Shown here: positions 54,030 to 63,970 of the stretch, piece by piece | Numbering within the stretch: position 1 is the first letter of the stretch | Layout of the letters: each line of letters begins with the position of its first letter | Source: Prorocentrum cordatum | Lineage: Eukaryota > Sar > Dinophyceae > Prorocentrales > Prorocentraceae | Length of the DNA stretch: 64,000 nt | Direction: 5' to 3' | Assembly: GCA_963575745.1 (NCBI GenBank) | Contig: CAUYUJ010015263.1 | Location: 190,295 to 254,294 of the forward strand | Translations under genes and position numbers: made by a program | The notes under the pieces: generated by a model | Database searches by the model: none | What the model was told of the DNA's origin: nothing | What the model saw: only the letters and a program-made list of their open reading frames with translations

Positions 54030-54445
54030 AACTTGGCAGCGTCCAAAACCCGAATAGCAAAGAGAATGTCGGAGACGGGGAATCTTTCCTGGAGAGCCGC
54101 GTCTGCCAGTTAAATTTTCAGGCCTGTAGCTGCAATATCACTATCAAAAGACTTGCAGGAACCGATTTGGGATAGAAACCGAAAAATCGTGATCTTTCGA
54201 GTTTTTTGGCTCTCGCTTTAGCAGCTTTCTTGATGTCTTTCGAAGAGCGCTGTGCAAGAAAAGAGCTCTACGAGCTGCCCGGCGGTAACCTGGTTGACGG
54301 TTTACCGCCGGTTCCCATTCCCCGTAGAAACTCCGGCGACCCGGCAACTGGTCCGGGAGAGCTTCCCGCAATCTTCCACGCGTGCCTGCATGCGCGCAGG
54401 CACGCATAGAAGCGTTTCTGGCAGCGCTTCCGCAGCGCGAGCCCC
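54030..54445 (+). mobile_element. Inverted block: P(-) stub, L(+) with hairpin, P(+) part
   Basis: A - strand P right end (54030 to about 54097) joins + strand L sequence, the + hairpin at 54279-54311 and a + strand P core (CACGCGTGCCTGCATGCG at 54378), ending at CGAGCCCCCC. Both edges of the + block lie in P sequence. Confidence 0.65.
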
Positions 54446-54495
54446 CCGGGCCATAACCCACTACACGTGAGAAAAAACTGGTTTCTCAAAATGAA
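54446..54495 (-). mobile_element. L internal fragment
   Basis: CATAACCCACTACACGTGAG and TTTCTCAAAATGAACTGG are L interior on the - strand. Confidence 0.55.
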
Positions 54496-54894
54496 CTGGG
54501 AATCGGCGGTGAACCGTCAACCGGCTTACCGCCGGGACCCTCGTAGAGCTCTGCATAGACCACGTCGGTTCTGAGATCACAGCAGAAAAAAGCTTCTGCA
54601 TACTAGCTCCAAACATAAAGACATCTTTGTTTCGGTCGTACAGAATGGTGGTTCCCCCGAGTCGTTTGATCGAATAATGCAGCTAGGGCCCTGAGAATTG
54701 CACGATCGAAAGCGCCATGATTCACTCCATAAAATAAAATTCGAATTGCAAAATTAATTTCAAAATCTCTCGCCATCTTCGAAAAACCGACCCCAGGGCA
54801 CCACATTGTCCGCCCGGGCCGGGTTGGCCAACTAGTCACCCAGCGCCGAGATTCCTCTGGCTCTCATCGATGTCGAAGAGCTCTACGAGATATT
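54496..54894 (-). mobile_element. Divergent L variant (L2)
   Basis: Hairpin at 54503-54534. The interior (GATCGAAAGCGCCATGATTC) matches 12842-13242 inverted. Left end GAGCTCTACGAGATATT. Confidence 0.7.
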
Positions 54895-55090
54895 GTTAAA
54901 TATCTTTGAAATCTTAGGAAGAAACGATCCAAAGTCATCACTTTGTCCCTAAGGTCGGGTCGACGAACTAGCTTCCCGCGCCGGGATTTCTCAAGCTCAT
55001 CGTACCGAAGAGCTCTACGAGGCACGTGGAGGGGCACCACCACCGCCCGGCTTACTTGGTGGCATCCAAAACCTGGAGAGCATAGAGCAA
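54895..55090 (-). mobile_element. L fragment with P pieces
   Basis: L interior and left end (GAGCTCTACGAGGCA at about 55010) are followed by a P left piece (GCACCACCACCGCCCGGC) and a P right end (ACTTGGTGGCATCC). Confidence 0.55.
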
Positions 55091-55472
55091 ACTGGCGCCG
55101 GCGGTGAACCGTGAACCTAGTCACTGCCGGGTACCTCGTAGAGCTCCTTTGACGCGTAAGAGTGCCCAGAATCGAATCAAAGAACTTCGCAGTAGATTTT
55201 CTTAAAAAGTTTAATTTCAAATTGTTATGGTAATCCGAGGTCAGGCTCGTGGCATCGCTCAGACGTCGACGGAATGAGCTAAGAATTGCAGAGACAACTT
55301 CTCTGATCCAAAGCTTCGCTCTGCGCAAGTATCAGCCCAAACAAATGGTTAGAGCTGCAAAATCGGCTGAGCCAGACCGCGAATGGTATGATTGCGTTCC
55401 TCTTATCAATTTCGCGAACTAGCTCCACCCTCTCGCCGAATTCATCTAGCTTATGAGAGCTCTACGAGATAA
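55091..55472 (-). mobile_element. L3 variant, uninterrupted
   Basis: Hairpin at 55098-55130 (right arm TCACTGCCGG). L3 interior and left end (GAGAGCTCTACGAGATA). It serves as the empty-site reference for the insertion at 50674. Confidence 0.7.
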
Positions 55473-55816
55473 ACACCGGAAAGTTTTCCAGGGAGGCCGT
55501 GCAACTGGGCGCCGGCGGTGAACTGTCGACCTGGTCACCGCCGGAAACCGTACGCTCTCGCACAGCTCTTCTGGCTTTCTCGAAAGCCCTAGTGCAGGGC
55601 TCGGGAAGCACTGCCAGAGACGCTTCTATGCGTGCATGCAAGCGTACGGGGCTCACGTGGAAGCTTGCGGGAACGCTCTTCCGGACGCGCTGCCGGGCCG
55701 AACGAACCGCTGCGGAAATTCTGGACCGGCGAAGATGGGCTGCTGGCGGGCACCACCAACGACCGGCTTCTTATCTTAAACCCTCTAGCTATCAGCGAGC
55801 TCTGGGAATCTTAAAC
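55473..55816 (-). mobile_element. P element containing an S/L hairpin end
   Basis: A P right-side stub leads into a hairpin at 55512-55544 and then the P body from about 55545: a diverged core (CGTGCATGCAAGCGTACG at 55629) and the left region (GACCGGCTTCTTATCTTAAA). Confidence 0.6.
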
Positions 55817-56239
55817 CACTTGTAAGCGTCCACAACCCGGATAGCGAGGCAAGGCGCGGAGCGCAGAGCGCTCCAAAGCGCCGCACGGCGACCTCTGCCA
55901 GGCCGCCTGGAACGATGCGTGGGGCGCTGGAAACCTCGCAGGAGACGCCTGCGAGGGCGTCTTTTACGACGCGCGGGGCTCTGTGGAACCTACCACGACA
56001 CCTCTGCCTAGGAGCCTGCGAGCACTGGCGAAGCTCTGCCGAAGCTCTGCCGAAGCGCTTCGCGCACCCTTGAGCCACGCGTATTGGGAAACGCTAGGAA
56101 GCCACGCTCCCGGACCCGCTGCAACCTCCGGCAACTCGCTGCGAGGATCGTGGACCGGCAGAAGTGGGCGTGTCCCCCTCACCACCCACCTCCGGCCTCT
56201 TCTCTGAAACCCTTAGCTCTCCAAGGAGCTATCCGGGAA
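55817..56239 (-). mobile_element. Q element, - strand copy
   Basis: The right end (ACTTGTAAGCGTCC) is at about 55819 with CCCGGATAGC inset. The left TIR GCTATCCGGGAA is at about 56228-56239. Interior matches 3335-3738 inverted. Confidence 0.7.
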
Positions 56240-56361
56240 TTTAGCTCTCAGCGAGCTCTTCGGGAATGAGCTCTGCGAGGTGCGGTGATCAGGTTGACAG
56301 TTCCCCGCCGGCGCCAGTTCCTCTGGCTCATCGATGCCGAAGAGCTTTACGAGGTAAGAGA
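56240..56361. mobile_element. P and L stubs with a + strand hairpin remnant
   Basis: A P left stub (CAGCGAGCTCTTCGGGAA), then a damaged + oriented hairpin (about 56279-56311, loop AGGTTGACAG), then an L left end on the - strand. Confidence 0.55.
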
Positions 56362-57430
56362 CCCCAAAGGCTTACCTGGAGAGCTCTGGGAAGCTTCCCT
56401 GCGGCGCTTCCGAAGCGCTGGCAGAAACGTCTCCATACGTGCCCGCACGCGTGCAGACACGCGTGGAAGCATGCCGGAAGCTCTCCCGGACCAGTTGCCG
56501 ACTCAAAAAAGCCGTTGCGAGGATCGTGGAGCGACGGAAAGGAGCTCCTGGCAAGCACCACCACCGTCCGGCTTCTAATCTTAAACCCTTTAGCTTTCAG
56601 CGAGCTCTCCGGGAAAAATCTGGAGAGCGAAGAGACCCTTTGGGGACGAAGCATCTGTCCTGAAGAGCTGCGGGAAGCCCCCCTGCAGCGCTGCCGAAGC
56701 GCTGGCAGAAACGCTTCCATACGTGCCTGTACGCGTGCAGGCACGCGTGGAAGCTTGCCGGATCCTCCTCTGGACCAGTTGCCGGCTCAAAAATGCCGCT
56801 GCGAGGATCGTGGAGCGACGGAAAGGAGCTCCTGGCGGGCACCACCACCGTCTGGCTTCTAATCTTAAACCCTTTAGCTCTCAGCGAGCTCTCCGGGAAC
56901 TTGGTAGCGTCGAAAACCTGCAGAGCGAAGAGACCGTCGGGAAGGGAAAATCTTTTCTCGCGAGCGCTGGGGAGCTCCCTGCAGAGCTTTCGAAGCGCTG
57001 CCAGGAACGCTTCCACGCGTGCCTGCACGCGTGCAGGCACACGTGGACAGCGCCCCCGAACCAGCTGCCGGCTCGCTGGAGTTTCTGCGAGGCCTGTGGA
57101 CCGCCGTGGAGGAGCTCCTGGCGGGCACCACCACCGTCGGGCTTCTAATATTAAACCCTTTAGCTCTCAGCGAGCTCTGAAAAACCCGGAGAGCAAATGG
57201 CGACGAACACACCTGCAGCGCTGCTGCGGCGCTGCCAGAATCGCTTCCACGCGTGCCTGCACGCGTGCAGACACGCGTGGAAGCTTGCCGGAAGCTCTCC
57301 CGGACCCGTTGCCCGGCCGGGCGAGTCGCTGCGGGGAACGTGGAGCGCCGCGGAGGAGCCCCTGGCGGGCACCACCACCGCCCGGCTTCTAATCTCAAGC
57401 CCTTTAACTCTCAGCGAGCTCTCCGGGAAA
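56362..57430 (-). repeat. Tandem cluster of four P elements
   Basis: Four copies end to end, dividing near 56616, 56899 and 57178. Each has a core palindrome (e.g. the exact 22-bp one at 57019-57040) and a left end CAGCGAGCTCTCCGGGAA on the + strand (the 57178 boundary ends CAGCGAGCTCTGAA). Only the third keeps a full right end (ACTTGGTAGCGTCG); the others start at or just inside the inset TIR. Confidence 0.75.
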
Positions 57431-57953
57431 AATACTAGAGCTCAAACGAATTGAGGAATTTCCCGGAGAGCTCTCTGAGAGCTATAGGGCTTCTTATTAG
57501 AAGCTGGTCGGTGGTGGTGCCCGCCAGCAGCCCATCTTTGCCGCTCCAGAATCCTTGCAGCAGTTCGTTTGGGGTCGCAGCGGGTCCGGGAGCGTTTCCG
57601 CCGCGCGTCCACGCGTGCCTGCACGCGTGCAGGCATGCATGGACGCGTGTCAGGCAGCAATTTCGAAGCGCTTCGGACGTGCCTGCACGATTGCAGGCAC
57701 GCATGGGGGCGTGCCTGGCAGTTTCGAAGCGCGTCAGGGGGGCCCGCCAGAGCTTTCGAGAAAATATTTCCCGTCTCCTAGGGTTTCTTCGCTCTCCAGG
57801 CTTTGGACGCTAACAAGTTCGAGAACAAAATTCTCGACCGACCAAAAGCCAGCAAGAGGTCCTTCGAGATTTTCTTGCCAACTAGCTGTCCAGCGCCCCG
57901 GAATTACTCTTAAGCTTCCAGCAATAACTTGGTGAGGGAAGCTCTACAAGCTA
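57431..57953 (-). mobile_element. S left part split by a + strand P element
   Basis: The S leader reads AATACTAGAGCTCAAACG, stops at 57459 and resumes at about 57819 (TCGAGAACAAAATTC), continuing to a left end at 57953. Confidence 0.75.
57460..57818 (+). mobile_element. P element in + orientation with duplicated core
   Basis: Left end TTCCCGGAGAGC, right end GCTCTCCAGG and CTTTGGACGCTAACAAGT. The palindromic core occurs twice (about 57608-57650 and 57679-57704). Flanks rejoin to the S leader within a T run (GAATT/TCGAG), without duplication beyond one T. Confidence 0.75.
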
Positions 57954-59134
57954 CTGGGCGCCGGCGGTGAACCGTCGACCTTCCTTACCGCCGGGGGACT
58001 CGTAGAGCTTCCTGACAATATATAGCGTGAGTAAAAAAGCAGAGAACGAATAGTTTTTCAGCCCAAGCGATTTCAGACCTCTCGATGCAACAGCCGAACG
58101 CCCCGGATGCTTGTGGATTATTTCCTTTGCGAGCTCTGTAGCTCTTCTACAGCCCGAGTTACGTGCGTAAATCGACAGCACGTCTCAAGATGACTCCAAC
58201 GAAACGAATAGTTTAGGAACCCAGCTCGAGTATCAAACCAAGTTCAGACCTCTGAATGCGACAGGCCGACGCGTCTGATGTCTGCGAATCGACTCCTGTA
58301 ATCACCAGCCCTACAGCCCGAGTTAAGTGCAGAAAACCGGCAGCATCTCTCAGGATGAGCTTCGCGGACCTAGTTTGGGCAGCAGACCGAGTTCCCAGCT
58401 CTGGATTCGACAGGCGGACGCGCCTGATGTCTTCAACGATTCCTGTGACCACCAGCACTGTAGCCCCCCCCCCCCCCAGCCTGCAGAAAACCGAGAGCAC
58501 TTCTCAGGATGACTCGAACAATACGAAAAGTTTCGCGATTCTAGATCGGGCAGCAGACCGAGTTCAGAGCTTTGGATTCTACATACAAATGCGACTCGTG
58601 ATTCTGAAGCGGTTTCTGTAAGTATCAGCTCTATAGCTGCCCTATAGCTCGAGTTGAGTACAAAAAAGCGAGAGCGCCTGTCAAGGTGACACGAATAATA
58701 CGAGTGGATTTGCGGACCTAGCTCGGCTAGCAGACCGAGTTCAGACCTCTAGATTCATCAGGCGAACGCGCCTCATCATTCTGAATCGATTAGCTGTGTT
58801 TACCAGCTCTGTAGCTGTCGCAAAGCTCGAATTGTGTTCAGAAAATCGTCATCGCGTGTCAAGATCATTTGAAACGGCCAATCCCGCCTGCCTGCTTTTC
58901 GACAGTAAAAAGTAACCGATCGAGCTGAGATCAAGATGGCGAGCGGGAATAAGATCAACGATCATGGGAAAGAATATTAGAGCTCAAAGGAATTGGGGAA
59001 TTTCGAGAACAAAATTTTCAACCGACCACAAGTCAAGTTCTGTCGAGATTTTTCTTGCCAACTATCTCTCCGGCGCCCCGAAATTACTCTTAAGCTTCCA
59101 GCAATAGCTTGATGAGGGAAGCTCTACGAGCTAC
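57954..59134 (-). mobile_element. S element
   Basis: Hairpin at 57961-57993, right TIR, central units, leader, and a left end GGGAAGCTCTACGAGC at about 59115-59130. Confidence 0.75.
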
Positions 59135-59242
59135 TTGGTAGCTTCCATCTTCTAGCGTCCACTTGGTAGCGTCCACTTGTAAGCGTCCACTTGTAAGCGT
59201 CCAAAACCCGAATAGCGGAGCCAAGCGCGGAACGCCGCACTG
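59135..59242 (-). repeat. Array of solo P/Q right ends
   Basis: Five consecutive right-end pieces: TGGTAGCTTCCA, TCTAGCGTCCA, CTTGGTAGCGTCCA, CTTGTAAGCGTCCA and CTTGTAAGCGTCC followed by AAAACCC. Only the last continues into Q-like body. Confidence 0.7.
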
Positions 59243-59605
59243 GAACCGGCGGTTAACCGTCAACCAAGTTACCTCGTAGCGCTCCGGGCACCTCGTAGCG
59301 CTCTCTTCTTACACAGCGCTCCTCCGAACACGTGAAGGAAGCTTCTCAAGCGAGAGCCAAAAAATTCGACAAATGACGAGTTTTCGGTTTTCACACAGTG
59401 GGTTCCTCCAAGTGTTTTGATAGTAATACTGGACCTAGAGCCATAAAAAATTAACCAGCAGGTGCGTCGTAGCTTGTTACAGGGAATAAAATCTCACTTC
59501 TACAAACGAACTTTAAAATTTTGTTTAAAATGAAAAACACCGACCCCAGGTTACCACATTCTCTCTTTTCGTTGGGCTGGCCAACTAGTTCCACCCTGCG
59601 CCCGA
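59243..59605 (-). mobile_element. L element with degenerate hairpin
   Basis: The left arm remains (CCGGCGGTTAACCG at about 59246), but the right arm is replaced by a repeated L end (CCTCGTAGCGCTC, twice). The body has the SL-type end (CCACCCTGCGCCCGAA). Confidence 0.6.
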
Positions 59606-60080
59606 ACTGGCGCCGGCGGTGAACCGTCAACCTGGTCACCGCCGGGAACCTCGTAGAGCTCCTAACACGCGTGAGAGCGCTCACTACCAAAAGAGAGGGC
59701 TTCTGGAAGAAATTCGGGAAATCAAAAGACATGATTTTTTCATGTCGAGATAGAGTTGGTTTCGCCAAGTGTTTCGATAGTAAAAGTGCATGTACAGAGC
59801 TCATATCAAGATGCTGAGGCCCTTATGATCGTCTACAGGTGCGAAAAATCTGCTTTCTCAAAATGAATGGTCAAATATCTTTCAAAAAATCGCAAAACCA
59901 CCCAAAAGTTGTCACATCCTCGCGCCCGAATCCTCTAGCTCATCGATGCCGAAGAGCTCTACGAGATAGTCCTCTCTTTTCGTTGGGCTGGCCAACTAGT
60001 TCCACCCTGCGCCCGAATTCCTCTTAGCTCTTTGCCGAAGAGCTCTACGAGGTACGGGGACCTGTGACAGGCCGCCGGAA
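59606..60080 (-). mobile_element. L element plus L stub
   Basis: Hairpin at 59612-59644 (perfect GTGA/TCAC). The body and left end reach about 59967. An extra SL-type end runs to 60054 and a short hairpin-arm remnant follows. Confidence 0.65.
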
Positions 60081-60402
60081 ACTGGCGCCGGCGATGAACC
60101 GTCAACCTGGTCACCGCCGGGAACATCGTAGAGCTCCTCTTACAAGTAAGAGTGCAGAGAATCGACAGATTTTTCGAAAATCTTGAAATTCGATTTTTTT
60201 CATGTTCATATTCGCTCAGTTCCCGGAAGTCAGCTCATGCAAAAATGCATCGAGAGAGCTGAGCTGCTGTCAGAGAGGAGTTCATATGCGAATGCTCGGC
60301 GTAAAAATCTGCTTTTTCAAAATAAATGGTCAAATATCTTTCAATTTTTTGCAAAACCGCCCAAAAGTTGTCACATTGTCCGTTCTGATCGGGTCGACCA
60401 AC
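60081..60402 (-). mobile_element. L element (variant interior), left-truncated
   Basis: Hairpin at 60088-60120 (left arm CCGGCGATGA). The interior is like 28544-28881. Its last ~38 bp (from 60365) are part of the direct repeat flanking LINE-2. Confidence 0.65.
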
Positions 60403-60431
60403 TGGGAACCGGCGGTGAACCGTCAACCTGG
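60365..60431. repeat. Target-site duplication of LINE-2, left copy
   Basis: 67 bp identical to 63934-64000, covering the end of one L element and the hairpin half of the next, through the loop to CAACCTGG. Confidence 0.85.
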
Positions 60432-60715
60432 TTTTTGCGGCTTTGCGAGGCTCCTACTGGCCCTAGGGCCACGAGCAAGCATGAGGTCAGGTGTCATCAG
60501 GAAGCGAAAGCTCTTATTCGAACCTAAAGTCAAGACAACCCAGAGCAGCGAAGCTGCGATGAATCATCAATCACAAATATGAGCGAACGAGCAAACGCAC
60601 ACAGAAATGAATCAAAGTGCAGTCAACTAAACATGCAAGAGAAAAGAGAAGTCCCAGCGAAGCTGAGTATATCATAGTATGAGGAAGAACAATGAAATAA
60701 GAAAAACTGCAACTA
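60432..60715 (-). other. LINE-2 3' UTR
   Basis: 284 bp after the TAG/TGA-type end of ORF2. The perfect 12-bp palindrome GGCCCTAGGGCC is at 60459-60470, about 28 bp from the A5 tail. Its place mirrors the CCCCCTAAGGGGG stem in LINE-3 and may be the RT recognition signal. Confidence 0.55.
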
Positions 60716-63700
60716 TCAAGTCTGTGATAACCATAGAACTGCCTGTGGGAGCGCAGTCACGATGCACTCCAAAGCACTGAGTTCTGTATCAGTAACAGTT
60801 GTGGTCGGAGAAATAAGCCAAGCCCTCTCAAAAACTGACTTCCATATCAGCTGAGCGGGGTCCCGTCGATCCCAATACCGAGGTTTGAGGCCTATGTCTA
60901 TCCAGCAACCGCACCCACATCCCTCAGACGACACGCCGCCATCGAAACCAGCCCGAATAGCAGCAGCAACGTAAAATTCTGTCTCATAATCATGTGTATA
61001 CGGACTACATTCTGAACTAGAAATCTGGCCCTCTCGGGCCTGGTGTGTTAGAACGTCGGCACGAGTGTTCCACTCCCGAAAATCATGACGAATAAGATCC
61101 ATACCCGGCGCTGGAGGTCGTATATTATAGCTGCAACAAAGCCCATCAAGCGTATTGATAATTTTTGATATTCTATCCGCATATGATCTATTATCTGCAC
61201 GCCACCGTCCCGTAGCCCAGCTAACCACGAGAAGCGAGTCACCCACCACCTCCAGAGGGATTCCAGGGGCCTCCAGGTTCCAACGGGTTGCTTTCATATT
61301 ATGAAGAGCGATGCGCTTTGCAAGTTTCTCAGCAGCCATCGGACTATCATCCGTGCTCACCTGGATTTCACCATGCTCGGAGGGCGCCAAATATGCGGGC
61401 GAACTCACAGGTCCGCACGTCGACACCTCCTGGAAACATTGAAGCATGCTATGAGTACAAAGGTGCGTGGCGTATTGCATAAATCCAAGCTGGGAGCCTG
61501 TGAAATGAATCCACCAATCATCTCCGAAAAACTCAGCTAATGTATATTGCCATGATCTCTGTCCAATACTCTCCGTACCTCGACAGCGACGTTTGTAAGA
61601 AGAGGCCTCCGACCAGTTGCCAAAGTGTCTCATCGTCTCGCTCATAAGTGTACGAGTGCGGTCAGTGTACGGTCCAAAACATAAACTCGCCATACGGGAA
61701 TCGCGCCATGTCCTCTCCGCCGCCTTCAAGTCAATCACTTTCTCAACAATCATGCCATTTGCGAAACTTGCAATGTCTTTTGCGAAATTCCAGTGCAATA
61801 TCAGATAACGCTGGACAAGAGAGGAGTACCCAGCCTTCAAGAAACGTTCCCGTGCGACATGATATCTCATCTGCTGATAAGCTTGCTCCGTTTCCGTCGG
61901 GCCTTTTCGAGAAGAGATCATCATCTTCAGGCATTTCCCTTCGAAGGAATGGAGAAACGAGAGAGTATAAGAATCTGCAGTGGTGGTCTCCATACCATAC
62001 AGAGCCAGGCTCTGGACTCTGTCCTGGTATCTCCGCAGCTTATCCTTGAGAGGAATACAGTGCGACCTGAAATACCCTGCCTGAGAGTAAAATGCGCGAC
62101 GAGCACAGTCTAGGCGAAAAGAAACATCACGATGTACAGAACAGTTATATTCACTATGCAGCTGCGTGCCCAGTACGTCCATAGAAACAACTCGACGGTA
62201 ACATAACTCATCAATCTGCTGCACTGCATTCCTCCCGTCACATGCATCTGAGAAGATCGGTATTTTAAGATCCATCGAACGCGGGATATTCCCGTCCTCA
62301 TCCAAGACAGCAGGAGCTCCGCACACCATGTACTTCAGCGATGTGGGTTTCCATCGCATCGAGAAGTTGTAAAGTGGAAGTGTCAAGTCTCTTACCATAC
62401 GAGTAAGCTCCTCACGGCTACGACTGACGAGGTACACGTTATCTGCCCAGATAAAATGATTCACCACCGACCGATGCTCCGTACCGAAATCTACCGCATA
62501 CCCCATGCCCTGAACGTCCCAATTATGAATAACGTCACCCCACATGGCAGCAATAATGAGGTTAAAGCCCAAGGGCCCTTCTGGGCCTCCAGTCCTAATA
62601 CAGGTGTCCCACTGGATGTTATCAATCTCCAACCCGTCATAGTAGAGGCAGCCCGTGCTGTGCGATAACGGATCCAGAAACGCGTGCTGTAAATACGCAG
62701 GGACACGTGCATGCTCAAGACCCTTATGAACGTTCTGTATCGTGCAGTTGTCAAAGGCCTGGTATATGTCCATGTCCGCAACGTACAGACACTCACGCTT
62801 CCCCCACTTGTCCCCGTGCATACACATGTTAGTAAGGCTACTCGTGATATGGGATGTGCTGTGACCCTGACGGAACCCATAGAGGCCCAGAGGATGAAAT
62901 AGCTTAGACTCTTCCACATGCTGCTCCACCAGGATAACTACGCACGCCGAGAACCAGCGAGTTATGCTATTCTGTAAGCACAAGAGTCGAGCATCCGCCA
63001 AGTTCGTGATCCCCTTTAGTTTAGGCATGTATGCAATGAGAATGTCCCTCCATCGAACAGGGTACTGGACAACCAGCCTCAAAAGAGAGTCGAAGATCTG
63101 TTGGATGTGCCGAACTGTGCACCATGGGAGAAGCTTGAGCATTTCACAAGGTACGCGATCCGGTCCTGTTGCCCGTCGCGTTCGAAGACGAGCCCTCGCT
63201 GCACAACATATCGACATCGTAATACTTCGAATGATCTGGCCACCCTTGATCTCCTCCTCCGCCTTCCTCCTGATTTCCTCCATCAAGTTGCTGTTCTCCT
63301 CCCTCCTACGCTGTGATGTCACCTTCCCCTTAACATGCTCCTCCAACTTCTCCTTCAAGATATATCTATCCTCCGTCTCCCATCCATCAACCACCACATG
63401 TTTGATACGATGTCGAATCTTACGACGAGTCGGGGGTACAGCCCATTCAAGAAGATCACGCCGATACTGTCTCCTCCAAACATTGGCAGCTGCTCTGAGT
63501 CTCTTTTTCTCTGGACCATTCTGAAGGGACCGAATCCGCTCTTCGAGACGTGTGAGCTCGGGCGGGCGAGTAGGCGCTGGAGGCCGGGCAGCTGAGGCCG
63601 TGGAGTAATCCACATCCTCCTGCGTAAATGCTTTCAAAATGACAGGAGCGGTCTCTGTCACGTCCTGTGGTCGTGTCGACGCAGCTGGAGGGGAACCACA

Positions 63701-63933
63701 TCCAGCAAACACGGCACCGCAAAACTCGAGGTCAACCCTTTCCCTCCCTATCATCTCGTCCGCATACGTCTGAGCCCGCCATCCCACCAAAGAAGGTTCC
63801 CTATGCACACGCTCGACTGTCCAATCAGTCCTGCCAGGACTGGACTGTCGTACTGTGCACATAACTAGAGCATGATCAGCAAGTCTACTACGATTATGAG
63901 TTCCTCCGCTGCGATACTTGAAATCGACCTTAC
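60432..63933 (-). mobile_element. LINE-2, 5'-truncated non-LTR retrotransposon
   Basis: 3.5 kb flanked by identical direct repeats of at least 67 bp (60365-60431 and 63934-64000). The 3' end (GCCGCAAAAA on the - strand) meets the hairpin loop CCAGGTTGACGG. The 5' truncation falls in the endonuclease. Identical flanks and an uninterrupted 1084-codon frame suggest a recent insertion. Confidence 0.85.
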
Positions 63934-63970
63934 AAGTTGTCACATTGTCCGTTCTGATCGGGTCGACCAA
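60716..63970 (-). CDS. LINE-2 ORF2 (5'-truncated): endonuclease end, reverse transcriptase, permuted RNase H-like domain
   Basis: 1084 codons, opening at a TTG in the flanking repeat; LINE-derived residues start near 13. About 14-40 is the endonuclease end (RLADHALV). A Lys/Arg/Glu-rich linker runs to about 260. RT about 260-670: ATGPDRVPCEML (267-278), YGFRQGHS (364-371), motif A DIYQAFDN (401-408, Asp401), motif B RTGGPEGPLGFN (459-470), motif C WADN (508-511), thumb-like CARRAFYSQAGYF, LYGME. Permuted RNase H-like motifs: GDSLLVVSW (910-918), FREWNTRADVLTHQAREG (964-981), GFDGGVSSEGCGCG (1008-1021), TDTELSALECIV (1060-1071). Relative to LINE-1 it lacks the ~10-residue repeat region, so the two are divergent relatives rather than copies. 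It would reverse-transcribe element RNA at the target; this copy lacks ORF1 and most of the endonuclease. Confidence 0.85.
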   Translation of the reverse strand: MVDPIRTDNVTTCKVDFKYRSGGTHNRSRLADHALVMCTVRQSSPGRTDWTVERVHREPSLVGWRAQTYADEMIGRERVDLEFCGAVFAGCGSPPAASTRPQDVTETAPVILKAFTQEDVDYSTASAARPPAPTRPPELTRLEERIRSLQNGPEKKRLRAAANVWRRQYRRDLLEWAVPPTRRKIRHRIKHVVVDGWETEDRYILKEKLEEHVKGKVTSQRRREENSNLMEEIRRKAEEEIKGGQIIRSITMSICCAARARLRTRRATGPDRVPCEMLKLLPWCTVRHIQQIFDSLLRLVVQYPVRWRDILIAYMPKLKGITNLADARLLCLQNSITRWFSACVVILVEQHVEESKLFHPLGLYGFRQGHSTSHITSSLTNMCMHGDKWGKRECLYVADMDIYQAFDNCTIQNVHKGLEHARVPAYLQHAFLDPLSHSTGCLYYDGLEIDNIQWDTCIRTGGPEGPLGFNLIIAAMWGDVIHNWDVQGMGYAVDFGTEHRSVVNHFIWADNVYLVSRSREELTRMVRDLTLPLYNFSMRWKPTSLKYMVCGAPAVLDEDGNIPRSMDLKIPIFSDACDGRNAVQQIDELCYRRVVSMDVLGTQLHSEYNCSVHRDVSFRLDCARRAFYSQAGYFRSHCIPLKDKLRRYQDRVQSLALYGMETTTADSYTLSFLHSFEGKCLKMMISSRKGPTETEQAYQQMRYHVARERFLKAGYSSLVQRYLILHWNFAKDIASFANGMIVEKVIDLKAAERTWRDSRMASLCFGPYTDRTRTLMSETMRHFGNWSEASSYKRRCRGTESIGQRSWQYTLAEFFGDDWWIHFTGSQLGFMQYATHLCTHSMLQCFQEVSTCGPVSSPAYLAPSEHGEIQVSTDDSPMAAEKLAKRIALHNMKATRWNLEAPGIPLEVVGDSLLVVSWATGRWRADNRSYADRISKIINTLDGLCCSYNIRPPAPGMDLIRHDFREWNTRADVLTHQAREGQISSSECSPYTHDYETEFYVAAAIRAGFDGGVSSEGCGCGCWIDIGLKPRYWDRRDPAQLIWKSVFERAWLISPTTTVTDTELSALECIVTALPQAVLWLSQT

